64,000 nt of DNA, taken from Porticoccaceae bacterium (GTDB taxonomy: Bacteria; Pseudomonadota; Gammaproteobacteria; Pseudomonadales; Porticoccaceae). The stretch is from contig JAJFKC010000014.1 of the NCBI GenBank assembly GCA_021773435.1, forward strand, positions 30,289 through 94,288. The letters are read 5' to 3'. The translations under genes were made by a program, and so were the position numbers. The notes below the pieces were generated by a model that saw only the letters and a program-made list of their open reading frames with translations, made no database searches and had not been told where the DNA came from. Below, piece by piece: positions 63,580 to 64,000 of the stretch (positions are counted from its first letter, which is position 1; every line of letters begins with the position of its first letter).

Positions 63580-63837
63580 TCATCGAGCCACCTCATAAAG
63601 CGTATTTTTTGCCAATTTTATATAACGAGATTGCCATGGCTCACCGATAAACTCCATCAGCTGGCTTATTTGAGATTTGGTGATCGCATCGTTCGATTTG
63701 ACCCAGAAATCGAGCATATCTTCCAACAAATTCAAGTTACGTAACGAAGGCGCATAGCCAAACTCTTCCTTACTCTTCTTTCCGCGTTTGCGTATCACAT
63801 TCAACTGATCAATATTGGCTTTACGAAATAGATCCAT
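63580..63837 (-). CDS. Small conserved-looking hypothetical protein
   Basis: An 85-residue soluble, charged protein. The N-terminal half is basic (RKRGKKSKEEF) and the rest is helical with ITKSQISQLMEFIGEPW near residue 53. I recognise no family. It lies on the minus strand, 108 bp from the end of the flavoprotein gene, with no strong Shine-Dalgarno site. Confidence 0.5.
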   Translation of the reverse strand: MDLFRKANIDQLNVIRKRGKKSKEEFGYAPSLRNLNLLEDMLDFWVKSNDAITKSQISQLMEFIGEPWQSRYIKLAKNTLYEVAR

Positions 63838-63888
63838 TTCGCGTTTTCATTATTTTGCGGCTATTAACCCGGCTTCCTAATAGGCTGG

Positions 63889-64000
63889 TTATGCTGCATA
63901 GGTTATTTTGGGATGCTGAAAATATTTCTTTACTCTGTTCGGTTGCTTTTGCAACATGCGCATATGCGATAACACCTTTGCTTTGAGTTGTTTTCTATTT
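63889..64000 (-). CDS. C-terminal fragment of a gene running off the window
   Basis: A 36-codon open frame enters from the right edge on the minus strand and ends at TAA 63889-63891. The residues are basic (KAKVLSHMRMLQKQPNRVKK and a terminal YAA), a plausible soluble C-terminus. Too short to identify. Confidence 0.4.
   Translation of the reverse strand, partial: NRKQLKAKVLSHMRMLQKQPNRVKKYFQHPKITYAA

Overview
The window looks like chromosomal DNA from a marine-type gammaproteobacterium, probably from the Cellvibrionales/Pseudomonadales side. The reasons are the order infC-rpmI-rplT-pheS-pheT-ihfA-merR-tRNA-Pro, the nine-gene ccm operon, an Fnr/Anr regulator beside a universal stress protein, a Na+-pumping oxaloacetate decarboxylase (oadGAB), and accessory genes for lipid and ketone oxidation. 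I see no transposase, integrase, CRISPR array, rRNA or phage module. Base composition looks even, so I read this as core genome with small lineage-specific insertions.

Layout. 1-1.4 kb: two tandem acyl-CoA dehydrogenases, the first cut by the window edge. 1.6-7.2 kb: a GcvR-like ACT protein, two adjacent TolB-like/TPR membrane proteins, an unrecognised cysteine-rich protein and a VIT/CCC1 transporter. 7.3-14.6 kb: ccmABCDEFGHI, complete and on the minus strand. 14.8-17.7 kb: a small acidic protein and three arsenosugar-pathway genes (ArsS plus two glycosyltransferases). 18-23.3 kb: msrA, a two-domain Usp, a degenerate HemN-like protein directly upstream of fnr/anr, an OmpW porin with a near-consensus FNR site, and bolA. 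23.4-26.8 kb: oadGAB. 27-38.7 kb: argS, a Glu/Leu-type dehydrogenase, a macrodomain protein, a lysozyme-like orphan, a CMD-family protein, an ABC-F ATPase, ttcA, a DUF547 protein, bioA and trpS. 38.9-46.7 kb: the translation block (tRNA-Pro, merR, ihfA, pheT, pheS, rplT, rpmI, infC, thrS, tRNA-Val). 46.9-55.9 kb: a tyrosine phosphatase, a DUF7064-like protein, a helical protein with an APH-type kinase, gamma-glutamyltransferase, a GNAT fusion and an ABC exporter. 55.9-59.4 kb: dbpA, a cold-shock gene with a long leader, and an SrmB-like helicase. 59.7-63.5 kb: a Baeyer-Villiger monooxygenase, a SnoaL/NTF2-like protein and a group-D-type flavoprotein. The last gene, on the minus strand, runs off the end.

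How the genes work together. The centre reads as a low-oxygen module. Fnr keeps all four cluster cysteines; an FNR box at exact class II spacing precedes ompW, and a weaker one precedes the hemN-like/fnr pair. Cytochrome c maturation and the Na+-linked decarboxylase fit the same respiratory theme. Gene pairs in the translation block overlap or lie close together. pheS is preceded by an intrinsic terminator only 14 nt from its start codon, and infC uses an ATT start.

Most unusual points. (1) The HemN-like protein lacks the radical-SAM cysteines and has a degraded glycine motif, but keeps the HemN C-terminal domain; it looks like a pseudoenzyme tied to Fnr. (2) Short degenerate tandem arrays recur at gene ends, each with its own strict 13, 14, 15 or 17 nt period, several of them re-creating the stop codon; similar repeats occur in frame inside ccmF and a TolB-like gene. 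(3) Short upstream ORFs with Shine-Dalgarno sequences overlap the starts of bioA and msrA, which lack good sites of their own. All functional calls rest on reading the sequence; no database search was run.
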